DNA from: Paenibacillus sp. DMB5
GTDB lineage: Bacteria; Bacillota; Bacilli; Paenibacillales; Paenibacillaceae
Assembly (NCBI RefSeq): GCF_001517085.1
Contig: NZ_LRAC01000121.1
Coordinates: 1 to 64,000, forward strand
Reading direction: 5' to 3'
DNA: 64,000 nucleotides
In this document: in pieces, positions 8,521 through 16,643 of the stretch
Layout: every line of letters starts with the position of its first letter
Position numbering within the stretch: the stretch's first letter is position 1
Made by a program: the position numbers and the translations under genes
The notes under the pieces: model-generated
Seen by the model: the letters and a program-made list of their open reading frames with translations, nothing else
The model's database searches: none
What the model was told of the DNA's origin: nothing

Positions 8521-8555
8521 AATAAGTAACATTTAATTCAGAGGAGATCGTACTT

Positions 8556-10457
8556 ATGAATGCCTCCATCTCATTATGCATGATTGTTAAGAACGAAGAG
8601 AATATACTGGCCCGGTGTCTGGACAGTATAAAAGATAAAGTGGATGAAATGATTATTGTAGATACCGGATCAACTGATAATACAGTAGAAATTGCCAAGC
8701 AGTATAACGCATCAGTGTATACGTTTGCCTGGACTAATGACTTTTCAGAAGCCCGAAATTATTCGCTGCGCCAGGCAACCAAGGAGTATATTCTGGTCCT
8801 GGATGCAGATGAGTATTTAGATCCAGAAGCCGACTTGCACCAGGAGCTTTCTTCAAGACTGGACTATTATCTTTTTAACATTAAAAATTACCATTCCTAC
8901 GGGCAGAGCTTTACTCACAGCGCAGTGCGACTATTCAAAAATGATGCCGATCTTTATTATGAAAACCGGCTACATGAGCATTTGAATGTTGTGGGTAACG
9001 ATGCACTTAAAGGCGGAGAAGCTGGAGCACTTATTCATCATACCGGGTACAACGCGGAAACGATGATTGAAAAGGATAAGATAAACCGGAATTTACCCCT
9101 GATGCTGCAAGCTGTAAGGGAAAACCCCGATGCCTACAATCTATATAACATGGGTAAAACCTATTTATCGCTGAATGAGCACCTTAAGGCTGTAGAATTT
9201 TTCAAAAAGGCATACCCGTTAAGCACAAACCGTGTCTTTCTGCCGGAATTGCTGGTAAAGCTAGCCTATTCTCTTGGGGAACTAGACAGGAACGAGGAAG
9301 GCTTAAGCATCTTGAACGATGCAGTAAACGTATTCCCTCAAGAAACCGAAATGTGGTATATCCGCGGGGAACTTTTCGCAAAGACTGGCTATTATATAGA
9401 TGCTGTAGCTTCATTTGAGCAGTGTCTGAAAATCGGAGACAGCGGATCTCTGGTGCTTGAAGGATCAGGGAGTTACAAAGCCTTAGAATCACTGGGAGGA
9501 GTATATGAGAAGCAGAGACAGCTTACAAAGGGTTTTGACGCAGTCTTGAAATCTCTTCAGGCCAAAAAAAATTATACCCCTGCACTTAAACGATATTTCA
9601 ATATCACACTGAAGGCTAAGGTCCCATTAAAGGATGTTTATGAGACTATTAAACAGCTCTATAATATTGCCAATATCGAGGAGCTTCATCTGCTTCTGAA
9701 TATCTTGTATGGACTTAGACACCCGCTGCTGTGGGATCTTCTTACACAATATTCCGTTAATTCGCAAAAGCATATTGAAGCAGTGGCCAAACTCTACAAT
9801 AAGGATTATGAAGGTGCCCGTGCCATCTGGAGCGGAATGGCCCCACAGGCAGTTCTTCCGGAGAACGGGCCAGATATCCTGCTGCTGGCTTATATCATGC
9901 AAGATCCAGAGCTACTAAAGCTTGCTGTTGGGGCTATGAATCTAAGCCATCGTGAGGCCAAGCAACTCAGCAAGCTTGTCGGAGGAGCGGAACTAAAGGC
10001 TGCCGAAATGACAGGCCCAGTAGAGGCTCAGCTCCTTGAAATGGCACGGAACCTTATCATTCTTCAGGAAATGGACCGTTTCGAAACGATTTCTGCCGTA
10101 CTTTTAACAGCCAAAATCGACACCAAAATTAAGCTGTGTGAAGTCTTAATCGATTATGGTTATGAAAAGCCGGCATTTGACCAATTAGTAGAGCTCTATG
10201 AAGAAAAACCTGCAAATGTGGAAGTGCTGAAAATCCTTGGAGATCTTTGCCTCAGGCTTGGTCATTTAGATGATGCGGAAGTGCTGTATGCTAGATTAAT
10301 GGAGCTGCTACCGGTGTATAGCTCATTTGAGAGCTGTTACAGTTTATATGAGAACAAACGCAATATTAAAGGAATGAGAGTGATATGGCATGAGATTAAA
10401 CGGCTCTTTCCACTATCTCAATGGGATTTAGCTTTAAATGGAAGAACGTCTTCATAA
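8556..10457 (+). CDS. family 2 glycosyltransferase with TPR repeats, probably flagellar
   Basis: A 633-residue cytosolic protein with an N-terminal GT-A fold glycosyltransferase and a long helical repeat region. Residues 1-100 show SLCMIVKNEENILARCLDSI, VDTGSTDNT and the metal-binding LVLDADEYL (Asp83, Asp85). From about residue 200 tetratricopeptide-like repeats appear (AYNLYNMGKTYLSLNEHLKAVEFF; WYIRGELFAKTGYYIDAVASFEQC). This architecture is typical of glycosyltransferases in Paenibacillus and Bacillus flagellin glycosylation loci. The place between hag and flaG and a sigma-D type promoter support O-glycosylation of flagellin. The sugar and acceptor cannot be told from sequence. Confidence 0.85.
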   Translation: MNASISLCMIVKNEENILARCLDSIKDKVDEMIIVDTGSTDNTVEIAKQYNASVYTFAWTNDFSEARNYSLRQATKEYILVLDADEYLDPEADLHQELSSRLDYYLFNIKNYHSYGQSFTHSAVRLFKNDADLYYENRLHEHLNVVGNDALKGGEAGALIHHTGYNAETMIEKDKINRNLPLMLQAVRENPDAYNLYNMGKTYLSLNEHLKAVEFFKKAYPLSTNRVFLPELLVKLAYSLGELDRNEEGLSILNDAVNVFPQETEMWYIRGELFAKTGYYIDAVASFEQCLKIGDSGSLVLEGSGSYKALESLGGVYEKQRQLTKGFDAVLKSLQAKKNYTPALKRYFNITLKAKVPLKDVYETIKQLYNIANIEELHLLLNILYGLRHPLLWDLLTQYSVNSQKHIEAVAKLYNKDYEGARAIWSGMAPQAVLPENGPDILLLAYIMQDPELLKLAVGAMNLSHREAKQLSKLVGGAELKAAEMTGPVEAQLLEMARNLIILQEMDRFETISAVLLTAKIDTKIKLCEVLIDYGYEKPAFDQLVELYEEKPANVEVLKILGDLCLRLGHLDDAEVLYARLMELLPVYSSFESCYSLYENKRNIKGMRVIWHEIKRLFPLSQWDLALNGRTSS

Positions 10458-10478
10458 AGACTATCCTTCTTCCGATAT
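10455..10478 (+). promoter_or_regulatory. possible sigma-D promoter of flaG
   Basis: TAAA at 10455-10458 and TCCGATAT at 10471-10478, only 12 bases apart instead of about 15. The -10 is good but the spacing is short, so the call is weak. Confidence 0.35.
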
Positions 10479-10518
10479 ATAAATTAAATAATAGTATTCT
10501 TTTCGGAGGTTTTTGTAT

Positions 10519-10911
10519 ATGGAATTTCATTTCTCCTTGTCTGCGGTATCGGTTAATCCACCTAAACAGAGCGCAGGCTATGAACCTGCTGCCGTAAAAG
10601 CCCCGGAGCAGCAAAAGCTCCCTGATAAAATCAGCACCAATTCAGAGCTCGTACAAGCGGAAAGACAAGGCGCTAAAGTATCAATCGGGCAGGAGCAGCT
10701 GATCAAGGCTATAGCTAAGGCAGTCAAAGCTCTGGAAGGACCGCAGACAACACTGGAAATCAGTATTCATGAGAAGACACATGAACTGATGGTAAAGGTG
10801 CTCAACAAGGATACTGGAGAATTAATTAGAGAAGTGCCATCCGAGAAGACATTAAATCTGGTTGCGAACATGATGGAGATTGCCGGAATTTTGATTGATG
10901 AACGTGTGTAG
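10519..10911 (+). CDS. flaG: FlaG-like flagellar protein
   Basis: FlaG family proteins are encoded before fliD and affect filament length in some bacteria; the exact role is unknown. The 130-residue protein has a disordered, Pro- and Lys-rich N-terminal half and a conserved C-terminal half with TTLEISIHEKTHELMVKVLNK and LIREVPSEKTLNLVANMMEIAG, the FlaG domain. The ATG at 10519 follows CGGAGG at 10504-10509. FliD follows 20 bases later. Confidence 0.9.
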   Translation: MEFHFSLSAVSVNPPKQSAGYEPAAVKAPEQQKLPDKISTNSELVQAERQGAKVSIGQEQLIKAIAKAVKALEGPQTTLEISIHEKTHELMVKVLNKDTGELIREVPSEKTLNLVANMMEIAGILIDERV

Positions 10912-10931
10912 AAGGGAGCTGGGATGAACGA

Positions 10932-12421
10932 ATGGCTATCCGGGTCAACGGATTTTCTTCAGGCATGGATATTGATAGTATTGTCAAAGAACTGATGAAT
11001 GCAAAGCGCCAGCCGCTTGTAAAGCTTAACCAGTCAAAGACGCTGTTGGAGTGGCAACGTGATAGTTACCGCGAAATCAACAGTAAGCTGGTAGATTTCA
11101 AGATGAATAAGCTGAGTGAATGGAATAAATCCGCTCAGATGAATACACAGCAGGCAGTGGTAACGGGGAATACAGCTGCGGTGAAAGCCGATGCTTTGGC
11201 AAGCGCAAACGGAGTAGGGATGACAGTAACTGTGAATAAGCTGGCTACCAGATCAAGTACAGAATCAAGTGGTTTGGTAAGTACTTCTACCGGCAAAACG
11301 GCTACGAGTTCGACGCTGTTATCTGACATCCAGCACAGCGGTGCAGTCGCCATACCCAGTAAGATTACAATCAATAGTGTAGATATTGCTCTTACCAGTA
11401 CAGATACAATTTCCAGTCTGATGGGGAGAATTAACAGCAGTAACGCCAAGGTTAAAGCAACCTTTGATGAGGTCAGCGGTAAATTTAATATAACCTCAAC
11501 GGAAGATGGGGCAAACACCTATTTGAAAGAAGCTAACCTGGACAGCTCATTAAAATCGCTGATAAATCTGACAACTTACAGCGATGCCCAAAACGCAGAA
11601 GTGACTGTAAAAAGCGCTAAGCAGGGCAGTTCAGAGACAGCCGTTACTTACACTCCGTCAACCAATTCCCTGATGGTAAATGGTGTGTCCCTGACTTTTC
11701 TGGCTGTATCGGGAACTGGCGGAGCCTCCAATATTTCAACCGTGCCATCTTCAGATAAAACGGTTGATACAATTAAGTCCTTCATAGATACGTATAATTC
11801 TCTCATTTCAACAATGTCTACCAAGGTGGGGGAAGAAAAATATCGTAATTTCCCTCCTCTGACTGATGAACAAAAGGCCGAAATGAAAGAAGCGGATATT
11901 ACAAACTGGGAGAATAAGGCCAAAAGCGGTCTTTTAAAAAATGATTCCATTCTCCAAACCGTTATTTCAGATCTCCGTTCGGTCATATCTAAAAATCTGG
12001 CAGTCTCAGTGACATGGGGATTACTACCGGCCAGTATTATGAAGGCGGGAAAATCTATTTAGATGAAGCGAAGCTTAAACAGGCGCTTACTACAAATCCT
12101 CAAAGGGTTACCGAATTATTCCAGGGCAACTCCGTAAGCATAGACGGTGGTATATTTGGTCAAATGTCTAAATTAGTAGATAAGTCTCTTGATAACATCG
12201 TTACCAAAGCAGGGACATCGAAATTTACGACAGATTTGACGGCTACCTATAAAACGGAAAGCGTAATGGGGAGAATGCTCAAGGATTATAAATCCAGAAT
12301 CGAGGCCATGACGGATCGTTTAACAGATCTGGAAACACGCTATTACAAACAGTTTACTGCGATGGAAACAGCAATGTCTAAATATAATTCACAGTCAAGC
12401 AGTTTGTCTAGCTTTCTCTGA
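10932..12421 (+). CDS. fliD: flagellar cap protein FliD (interrupted by a frameshift)
   Basis: FliD caps the filament and helps flagellin fold into it. The N-terminal part reads MAIRVNGFSSGMDIDSIVKEL with LLEWQRDSYREIN, the FliD_N domain. The C-terminal part, in another frame from about 11999, reads SDMGITTGQYYEGGKIYLD and ends with the coiled coil MTDRLTDLETRYYKQFTAMETAMSKYN. The two frames join if one G is restored in the CTGG at 11997-12000, giving 496 residues. As written, the first frame stops at 12062 with an unrelated tail. A real mutation would leave filaments without a cap; loss of one G from a short run is also a common sequence error. Confidence 0.93.
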
Positions 12422-12454
12422 TATGAGATTTAGGATAAGAAAAGGGTGAAAACA

Positions 12455-12847
12455 ATGATGATTTCTCCATATGAAAAATACCGGCAGTCGTCGGTAAAAA
12501 CATCTACGCCGGGACAACTGCTGATTATGCTTTTCGATGGAGCTATCCGTTTTACCAAGGCGGGTGCGGAAGGAATTGCTGCAGCGGATATTCAGAAGAC
12601 AAATCAAAACTTTGTCAAAGCCCAGGCTATAATGAGTGAATTAATGGCTACGCTTGATCCGGGCTATAGTATTTCCAATAGTCTCTTCAGTCTTTACGAA
12701 TACATTAGACATTTAATGATACAAGCAAATGTGAAGAAAGATCAGAGTCTTGCTGAGGAAGCATTAACGTACCTCAATGAATTGCGTGTAACCTGGATGG
12801 AAGCTTCCAAATCGAACTCATCTCAGGAACATACTCATGGCCGATAG
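12455..12847 (+). CDS. fliS: flagellin export chaperone FliS
   Basis: FliS binds flagellin in the cytosol and prevents early assembly. The 130-residue helical protein begins MMISPYEKYRQSSVKTSTPGQ and has LLIMLFDGAIRF, the family core, and IRHLMIQANVKKDQSLAEEAL near the C-terminus. The ATG at 12455 is chosen because AAAAGGG lies seven to eight bases upstream; the GTG at 12446 lies inside this site. Its stop overlaps the next gene by 11 bases. Confidence 0.94.
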   Translation: MMISPYEKYRQSSVKTSTPGQLLIMLFDGAIRFTKAGAEGIAAADIQKTNQNFVKAQAIMSELMATLDPGYSISNSLFSLYEYIRHLMIQANVKKDQSLAEEALTYLNELRVTWMEASKSNSSQEHTHGR

Positions 12848-13172
12848 GATTCATGCTCTTGAGGAGCTGACCCGGAGTATACTTGGGGGATTAAGCCAGG
12901 CTGATGATAATGAGATCACAGCATTTGTCGAACAGCGGGAGAAATTGACGGACGAGCTTATAGATTCCTTTCGTCATAATCCGCCGAATGACGATGAGAA
13001 GGTGAAGATAAGAGCGTTGTTGGCTCACGACCAGCAGCTGAGCCAGCGTATGAATGCGTTGAAACTTGAAGCCTCCCAATGGCTACTGAACCGGAATCAG
13101 GCCAAGATGCAGCGTAATGCTTATGAAACGGCCTATACACCTGATAGCCTCCTTATGGACCGCAAAAAATAA
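12837..13172 (+). CDS. fliT: FliT-like flagellar chaperone
   Basis: A 111-residue helical protein that overlaps the 3' end of fliS. The FliT family is poorly conserved; the position directly after fliD-fliS and the all-helical character with charged heptads (LEELTRSILGGLSQ; FVEQREKLTDELIDSF; LLAHDQQLSQRMNALKLEASQ) are the main evidence. FliT acts as an export chaperone for FliD in enteric bacteria. No membrane segment or signal peptide is seen. A terminator closes the operon 22 bases after the stop. Confidence 0.75.
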   Translation: MADRIHALEELTRSILGGLSQADDNEITAFVEQREKLTDELIDSFRHNPPNDDEKVKIRALLAHDQQLSQRMNALKLEASQWLLNRNQAKMQRNAYETAYTPDSLLMDRKK

Positions 13173-13194
13173 CCAGGTACTGATGTTTCAGCTC

Positions 13195-13232
13195 AGGAGC
13201 AGACGGGTATTATATAGCGTCTGCTCCTTTTT
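13195..13232 (+). terminator. terminator of the flaG-fliT operon
   Basis: Perfect 11-base stem AGGAGCAGACG / CGTCTGCTCCT (13195-13205 with 13218-13228) followed by TTTT. Confidence 0.9.
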
Positions 13233-13312
13233 GATGAATTGATCACATTTGAAGCTGATTTGTTTAAATTTGTGGGTGGTAAATTATTGAAAGTAAACAT
13301 TTACTTTTCCAA

Positions 13313-13342
13313 TTGACAATGAAGAAGCTGCGGTGGTATAGT
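13313..13342 (+). promoter_or_regulatory. sigma-A promoter of the cold shock gene
   Basis: TTGACA (13313-13318), 18-base spacer, TATAGT (13337-13342). It leaves a 5' leader of about 45 bases before the start at 13396. Confidence 0.7.
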
Positions 13343-13395
13343 CGAGTTGTGGGCAAGACTCACGTTCATCTGATGACGAAGGGAATGTTTAATCA

Positions 13396-13593
13396 ATGGA
13401 AGGTAAAGTAAAATGGTTTAACGCAGAAAAAGGCTATGGCTTCATCGAAACTGCCGATGGTGGCGACGTATTTGTACACTTCTCCGCAATCCAAACTGAA
13501 GGCTTCAAAACTTTGGATGAAGGTCAATCCGTAGAGTTTGACATCGTTGAAGGCGCACGCGGACCACAAGCAGCTAACGTCATCAAATTATAA
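13396..13593 (+). CDS. CspA/CspB family cold shock protein
   Basis: A 65-residue nucleic acid chaperone with one cold shock domain that binds single-stranded RNA and DNA and melts structure at low temperature. RNP1 is KGYGFIET and RNP2 is VFVHFSAI, both intact. It is a single-gene unit with its own promoter and terminator. Codon use is strongly biased, which suggests high expression. Several paralogues are usual in this group, so I give no numbered symbol. Confidence 0.97.
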   Translation: MEGKVKWFNAEKGYGFIETADGGDVFVHFSAIQTEGFKTLDEGQSVEFDIVEGARGPQAANVIKL

Positions 13594-13655
13594 TCATCCG
13601 GCGCAGCGACCTACATATATGGTAGATGGTTAGCAATTTAGACAACGCTAGCAGG

Positions 13656-13686
13656 GACCCTGGGATTCTCCCGGGGTCTTTTTTTA
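13656..13686 (+). terminator. terminator after the cold shock gene
   Basis: GACCCTGGGA (13656-13665) pairs with TCCCGGGGTC (13669-13678), loop TTC, followed by seven T. Confidence 0.9.
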
Positions 13687-13689
13687 TTG

Positions 13690-14109
13690 TTCTGAAAGCG
13701 CTAATCCACAGTCAAATCGCCCAAACCTAACATGAATTCCCAATATTCTGTTAGGGATATGAAAAAAATGGGTAATGACAGATGTTGGGCCTACGATCTT
13801 GCCTCGATGCAGACTATTCGCAGCTTAGGCGTATGGTTGAGAAAGGTGTGAAAAGCAATACCGTGAAGCTAATGCCCTTCTGCAGTACAGTGAAATGTGC
13901 CTACACATAAAAGGAATGAATTACACTATGCTGCCTAAGCTGACATTGCGTACAGTATGCTTCCTGAAGCAGATGTGTTGTATAAAGCGGATTTAATAAC
14001 GCTGGAGGCCCACAAATGTAAGCGCATGCTTCCAAGAATGATATTGCAAGATTATGGTTACAGCCATGGAGGAATGCGCAATCAAACTTTTAGGAGGATG
14101 GATAGCAGA
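13690..14109 (+). other. 420-base leader region before the SLH protein gene
   Basis: No convincing gene is seen. An inverted repeat lies at 13726-13755 (CCTAACA...TGTTAGG with inner GAAT/ATTC) and lacks a T-tract. The frame of the SLH gene is open back to 13957 but its N-terminal part is not protein-like. I compared the stretch with the cyclic-di-GMP and cyclic-di-AMP riboswitch cores I know and found no match. No clear promoter is visible. Confidence 0.4.
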
Positions 14110-15534
14110 ATGAAGAAGATGTGGCGCGGTTTGATGACTGGAATATTCGGAATCAGCATGTTGTTCGGAGCTCTTGGAAGTGTCTCTGCCGCAACGGCCA
14201 AGGATATTCAGGGACACTGGGCACAGAGCCAGCTACAGGACTGGCTCGATAAAGGATACCTGCAAGGTTATGCTGACGGGACGGTAAAACCGAATAATGC
14301 GATTACCCGAGGTGAGTATGTGGCGCTGGTAAACCGCCTGTTTGGATTTACGGACACGGCAGCAATCACGTTTACAGATCTCAAGAGCACCAACTGGGCT
14401 TACAGTGAAGTGGCCAAAGCTGTAAGAGCCGGATATATTGGCGGATATGAGAATAATACTTTCCGTGCTACCAGTCCAATTACCCGTCAGGAAGCTGCGG
14501 TGATTACTGCCAAGCTCCTCAGTTTGAATACTAACACCACAACGCTGACCTTCAAAGATAGTGCTCAAATTGCCTCATGGGCAAAAGGCGCAGTCGCAGC
14601 CGCGGCTACCAAGAGCATCATTAACGGTTATCCGGATGGAACCTTCGGGCCGAAAAAAGCTCTGACCAGAGCTGAAGCAGTTGGTATCATCGGTAACTCG
14701 GCGGCTAATAAGCCAGGCGGGACAGTCACGCCAACTCCTACACCTACAGCTACACCTTCTGCAACGGCCACTCCAACTCCGACGGCAACCCCAACCAGCC
14801 CGGCTGGTGGAGGTAGCGGCGGCGGTGGGGGCGGCGGTGGCGGTGGAGGTACTGCTCCAACTGTTAGCGGAATAACTTATGGACATGTGGGCTCTGTTAC
14901 GGCAGATGTGTATATGACCCCGTCGGTGACAGGAGCCGTTTATTATGTTGTTGCCCCTTACAGCAGTACAGCGGCTACGCCTAACCATCTGCAGGTCCGT
15001 GACGGTTTGACTGCTGCCGGGACAGCAGGTGTGAATGCAGGCTCTACGGCCGCTACCGCCGGCAGCACTGTGTCATTCTCGGTTTACGGATTGCAGGCCA
15101 GTACTGAGTATGCGGCCTATATTGCGGTTACTGATACTGCAGGCAGCTGGTCAGGGGTTTATACTCTCCGATTAACTACTAAATCTGCCAGCGGTGGGGC
15201 CATTACTGAACTTAGTCCGGGCACCATGGGGACAGTCACGGCTGATGTTTATGTTACCTACGGCCAGACGGGGGGGATAGCCGCACCCGTACGGTATGTG
15301 GTGCTTCCGGCTGGCGCTACCCAGCCTACTGCAGAACAGATTGCAGCAGGTCAAAACAGTTCCGGTGCACAGCTTGCTGCACCTTGGAGCGGTGGCTTTA
15401 CACCGGTTCCAGGAGTAAGACAGACACTGACTCTAAGTGATCTAACTGCTGATACCGCTTATAAAGTGTATGTCATTGCAGGCAGCGGAACTTCATGGTC
15501 ACCAATAGAAATATTACGGATTCATACGAAATAG
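14110..15534 (+). CDS. secreted S-layer homology (SLH) domain surface protein
   Basis: A cell-wall anchored protein of about 474 residues. A signal peptide (MKKMWRGLMTGIFGISMLFG, cleavage after VSA) is followed by three SLH domains, near residues 30-80 (DIQGHWAQ; GYADGTVKPNNAITRGE), 95-145 and 155-205 (GYPDGTFGPKKALTRAE). SLH triplets bind pyruvylated secondary cell wall polymer. A linker of Thr-Pro repeats and a long Gly run follows at about 210-255, then two fibronectin-III-like beta domains of about 100 residues each, both with VTADVY near the N-terminus. The start at 14110 is chosen for the signal peptide; AGGAGG lies 12 bases upstream. The role of the beta domains is unknown. Confidence 0.85.
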   Translation: MKKMWRGLMTGIFGISMLFGALGSVSAATAKDIQGHWAQSQLQDWLDKGYLQGYADGTVKPNNAITRGEYVALVNRLFGFTDTAAITFTDLKSTNWAYSEVAKAVRAGYIGGYENNTFRATSPITRQEAAVITAKLLSLNTNTTTLTFKDSAQIASWAKGAVAAAATKSIINGYPDGTFGPKKALTRAEAVGIIGNSAANKPGGTVTPTPTPTATPSATATPTPTATPTSPAGGGSGGGGGGGGGGGTAPTVSGITYGHVGSVTADVYMTPSVTGAVYYVVAPYSSTAATPNHLQVRDGLTAAGTAGVNAGSTAATAGSTVSFSVYGLQASTEYAAYIAVTDTAGSWSGVYTLRLTTKSASGGAITELSPGTMGTVTADVYVTYGQTGGIAAPVRYVVLPAGATQPTAEQIAAGQNSSGAQLAAPWSGGFTPVPGVRQTLTLSDLTADTAYKVYVIAGSGTSWSPIEILRIHTK

Positions 15535-15630
15535 CCTTAAAGCTTAATACAGCCCGTAAGCAGGCACTCTGTAAGGAATTTGCTATTATAAAATCAGGCC
15601 GTCTAGGAATAATATAAGCGGCTATATATG

Positions 15631-15670
15631 GTCCGGATGAGGGCAACCTGATTGCCTCGTCCGGACTTTG
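15631..15670 (+). terminator. terminator after the SLH gene
   Basis: GTCCGGATGAGG (15631-15642) pairs with CCTCGTCCGGAC (15655-15666) with one G-T wobble, followed by TTTGTTT. Confidence 0.85.
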
Positions 15671-15738
15671 TTTATTTGTAAATATAGAAAGCTGTAGATT
15701 AATGTTAGGTAAATGTAAAGTCTGTAACGAATTGCTTT

Positions 15739-15766
15739 TTACTTAGCGCTGACAATTTGGTATAAT
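15739..15766 (+). promoter_or_regulatory. promoter of hpf
   Basis: TATAAT at 15761-15766 with an extended -10 TG (TGGTATAAT) and TTACTT at 15739-15744, spacer 16 bases. It lies 29 bases upstream of the gene. Confidence 0.65.
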
Positions 15767-15794
15767 GGGAACGTAAACAAAGGAGGAGTGCCCT

Positions 15795-16346
15795 ATGCAA
15801 TTCAGCATTCGAGGTCAACAAATTGAAGTGACAGATGCTTTGAGAGATTATGTTGATAAGAAGCTCAGCAGACTTGAGAAGTATTTCGATGCACCCCCTA
15901 CCTCAGAAGGATATGTGACGCTTAGCGTAGTCCGCGGCCTTCATACGGTGGAAGTAACGATTCCGCTGGCCGGCGTGACACTTCGTGCAGAAGACCGCAG
16001 CGACGACATGTATGCATCCATTGATGCTGTCGTGGACAAGCTGGAACGGCAGATCCGCAAGCACAAAACCAAACTCAACCGTAAGTTCCGCCAGGAAGGC
16101 AGCCTGAAGACCATCTTCGTGGAAGAACCGGCGAGTAGCGTTGCCGTTGAAGAACAGGACTACGATGATTTGGAAGTAGTGCGGAACAAGCGCTTCACCC
16201 TGAAGCCTATGGATGTCGAGGAAGCCATTCTGCAGATGAACATGGTTGGACATAATTTCTTTGTATTCTCCAACATTGAGACTTCTGAAGTAAGCGTTGT
16301 TTACAAACGCAATGACGGCAAGTACGGCCTGATCGAACAAGATTAA
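15795..16346 (+). CDS. hpf: long-form ribosome hibernation promoting factor
   Basis: Hpf binds the 30S decoding region and joins two ribosomes into an inactive 100S dimer in slow growth. The 183-residue length is that of the long form. The N-terminal domain (MQFSIRGQQIEVTDALRDYV; LSRLEKYF) binds the ribosome. The C-terminal dimerization domain reads VEEAILQMNMVGHNFFVFSN and ends YKRNDGKYGLIEQ. AGGAGGAG precedes the ATG. In B. subtilis the orthologue YvyD also lies next to secA. Confidence 0.96.
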   Translation: MQFSIRGQQIEVTDALRDYVDKKLSRLEKYFDAPPTSEGYVTLSVVRGLHTVEVTIPLAGVTLRAEDRSDDMYASIDAVVDKLERQIRKHKTKLNRKFRQEGSLKTIFVEEPASSVAVEEQDYDDLEVVRNKRFTLKPMDVEEAILQMNMVGHNFFVFSNIETSEVSVVYKRNDGKYGLIEQD

Positions 16347-16414
16347 TCTGATAATCAGGCACAGAACTATGCTGGAAGGTTATTGCCGCCAGTAATAATT
16401 TCAAAAAATCAGCC

Positions 16415-16448
16415 GAGTCCCTATTCGCTTGAAGCGAATAGGGCTCTT
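16415..16448 (+). terminator. hairpin terminator after hpf
   Basis: GAGTCCCTATTCGCT pairs with AGCGAATAGGGCTC with one bulged T. Only a short T-run follows, so it is a weaker terminator than others here. Confidence 0.6.
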
Positions 16449-16516
16449 AATCGTATATAAAGGGTGACAATTTGCCGCTTCTTCTATTTTGCAAAATAAG
16501 GTTGCGGCTGCTCGTA

Positions 16517-16545
16517 TTGCGGCTTGTCTTACAAACTGTTACAAT
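16517..16545 (+). promoter_or_regulatory. probable sigma-A promoter of secA
   Basis: TTGCGG (16517-16522), 17-base spacer, TACAAT (16540-16545), about 100 bases upstream of secA. Confidence 0.5.
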
Positions 16546-16643
16546 TTATGAAGCAGCGGAATCGAAATAATATATGGCCCTTTCAATTTATATTTAAGGA
16601 TGGGCTCGGTTCCACCATCTGTGTTGCATGAAAGGGGTTAACC

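Noticed and set aside
13690..14109. Riboswitch in the SLH gene leader
   Set aside because: The stretch is long and partly folded, but I could not match the cyclic-di-GMP, cyclic-di-AMP or other cores I know.
14700..14850. Thr-Pro and Gly coding repeats as a DNA repeat or CRISPR
   Set aside because: They are in-frame, low-complexity protein linkers with no spacers.
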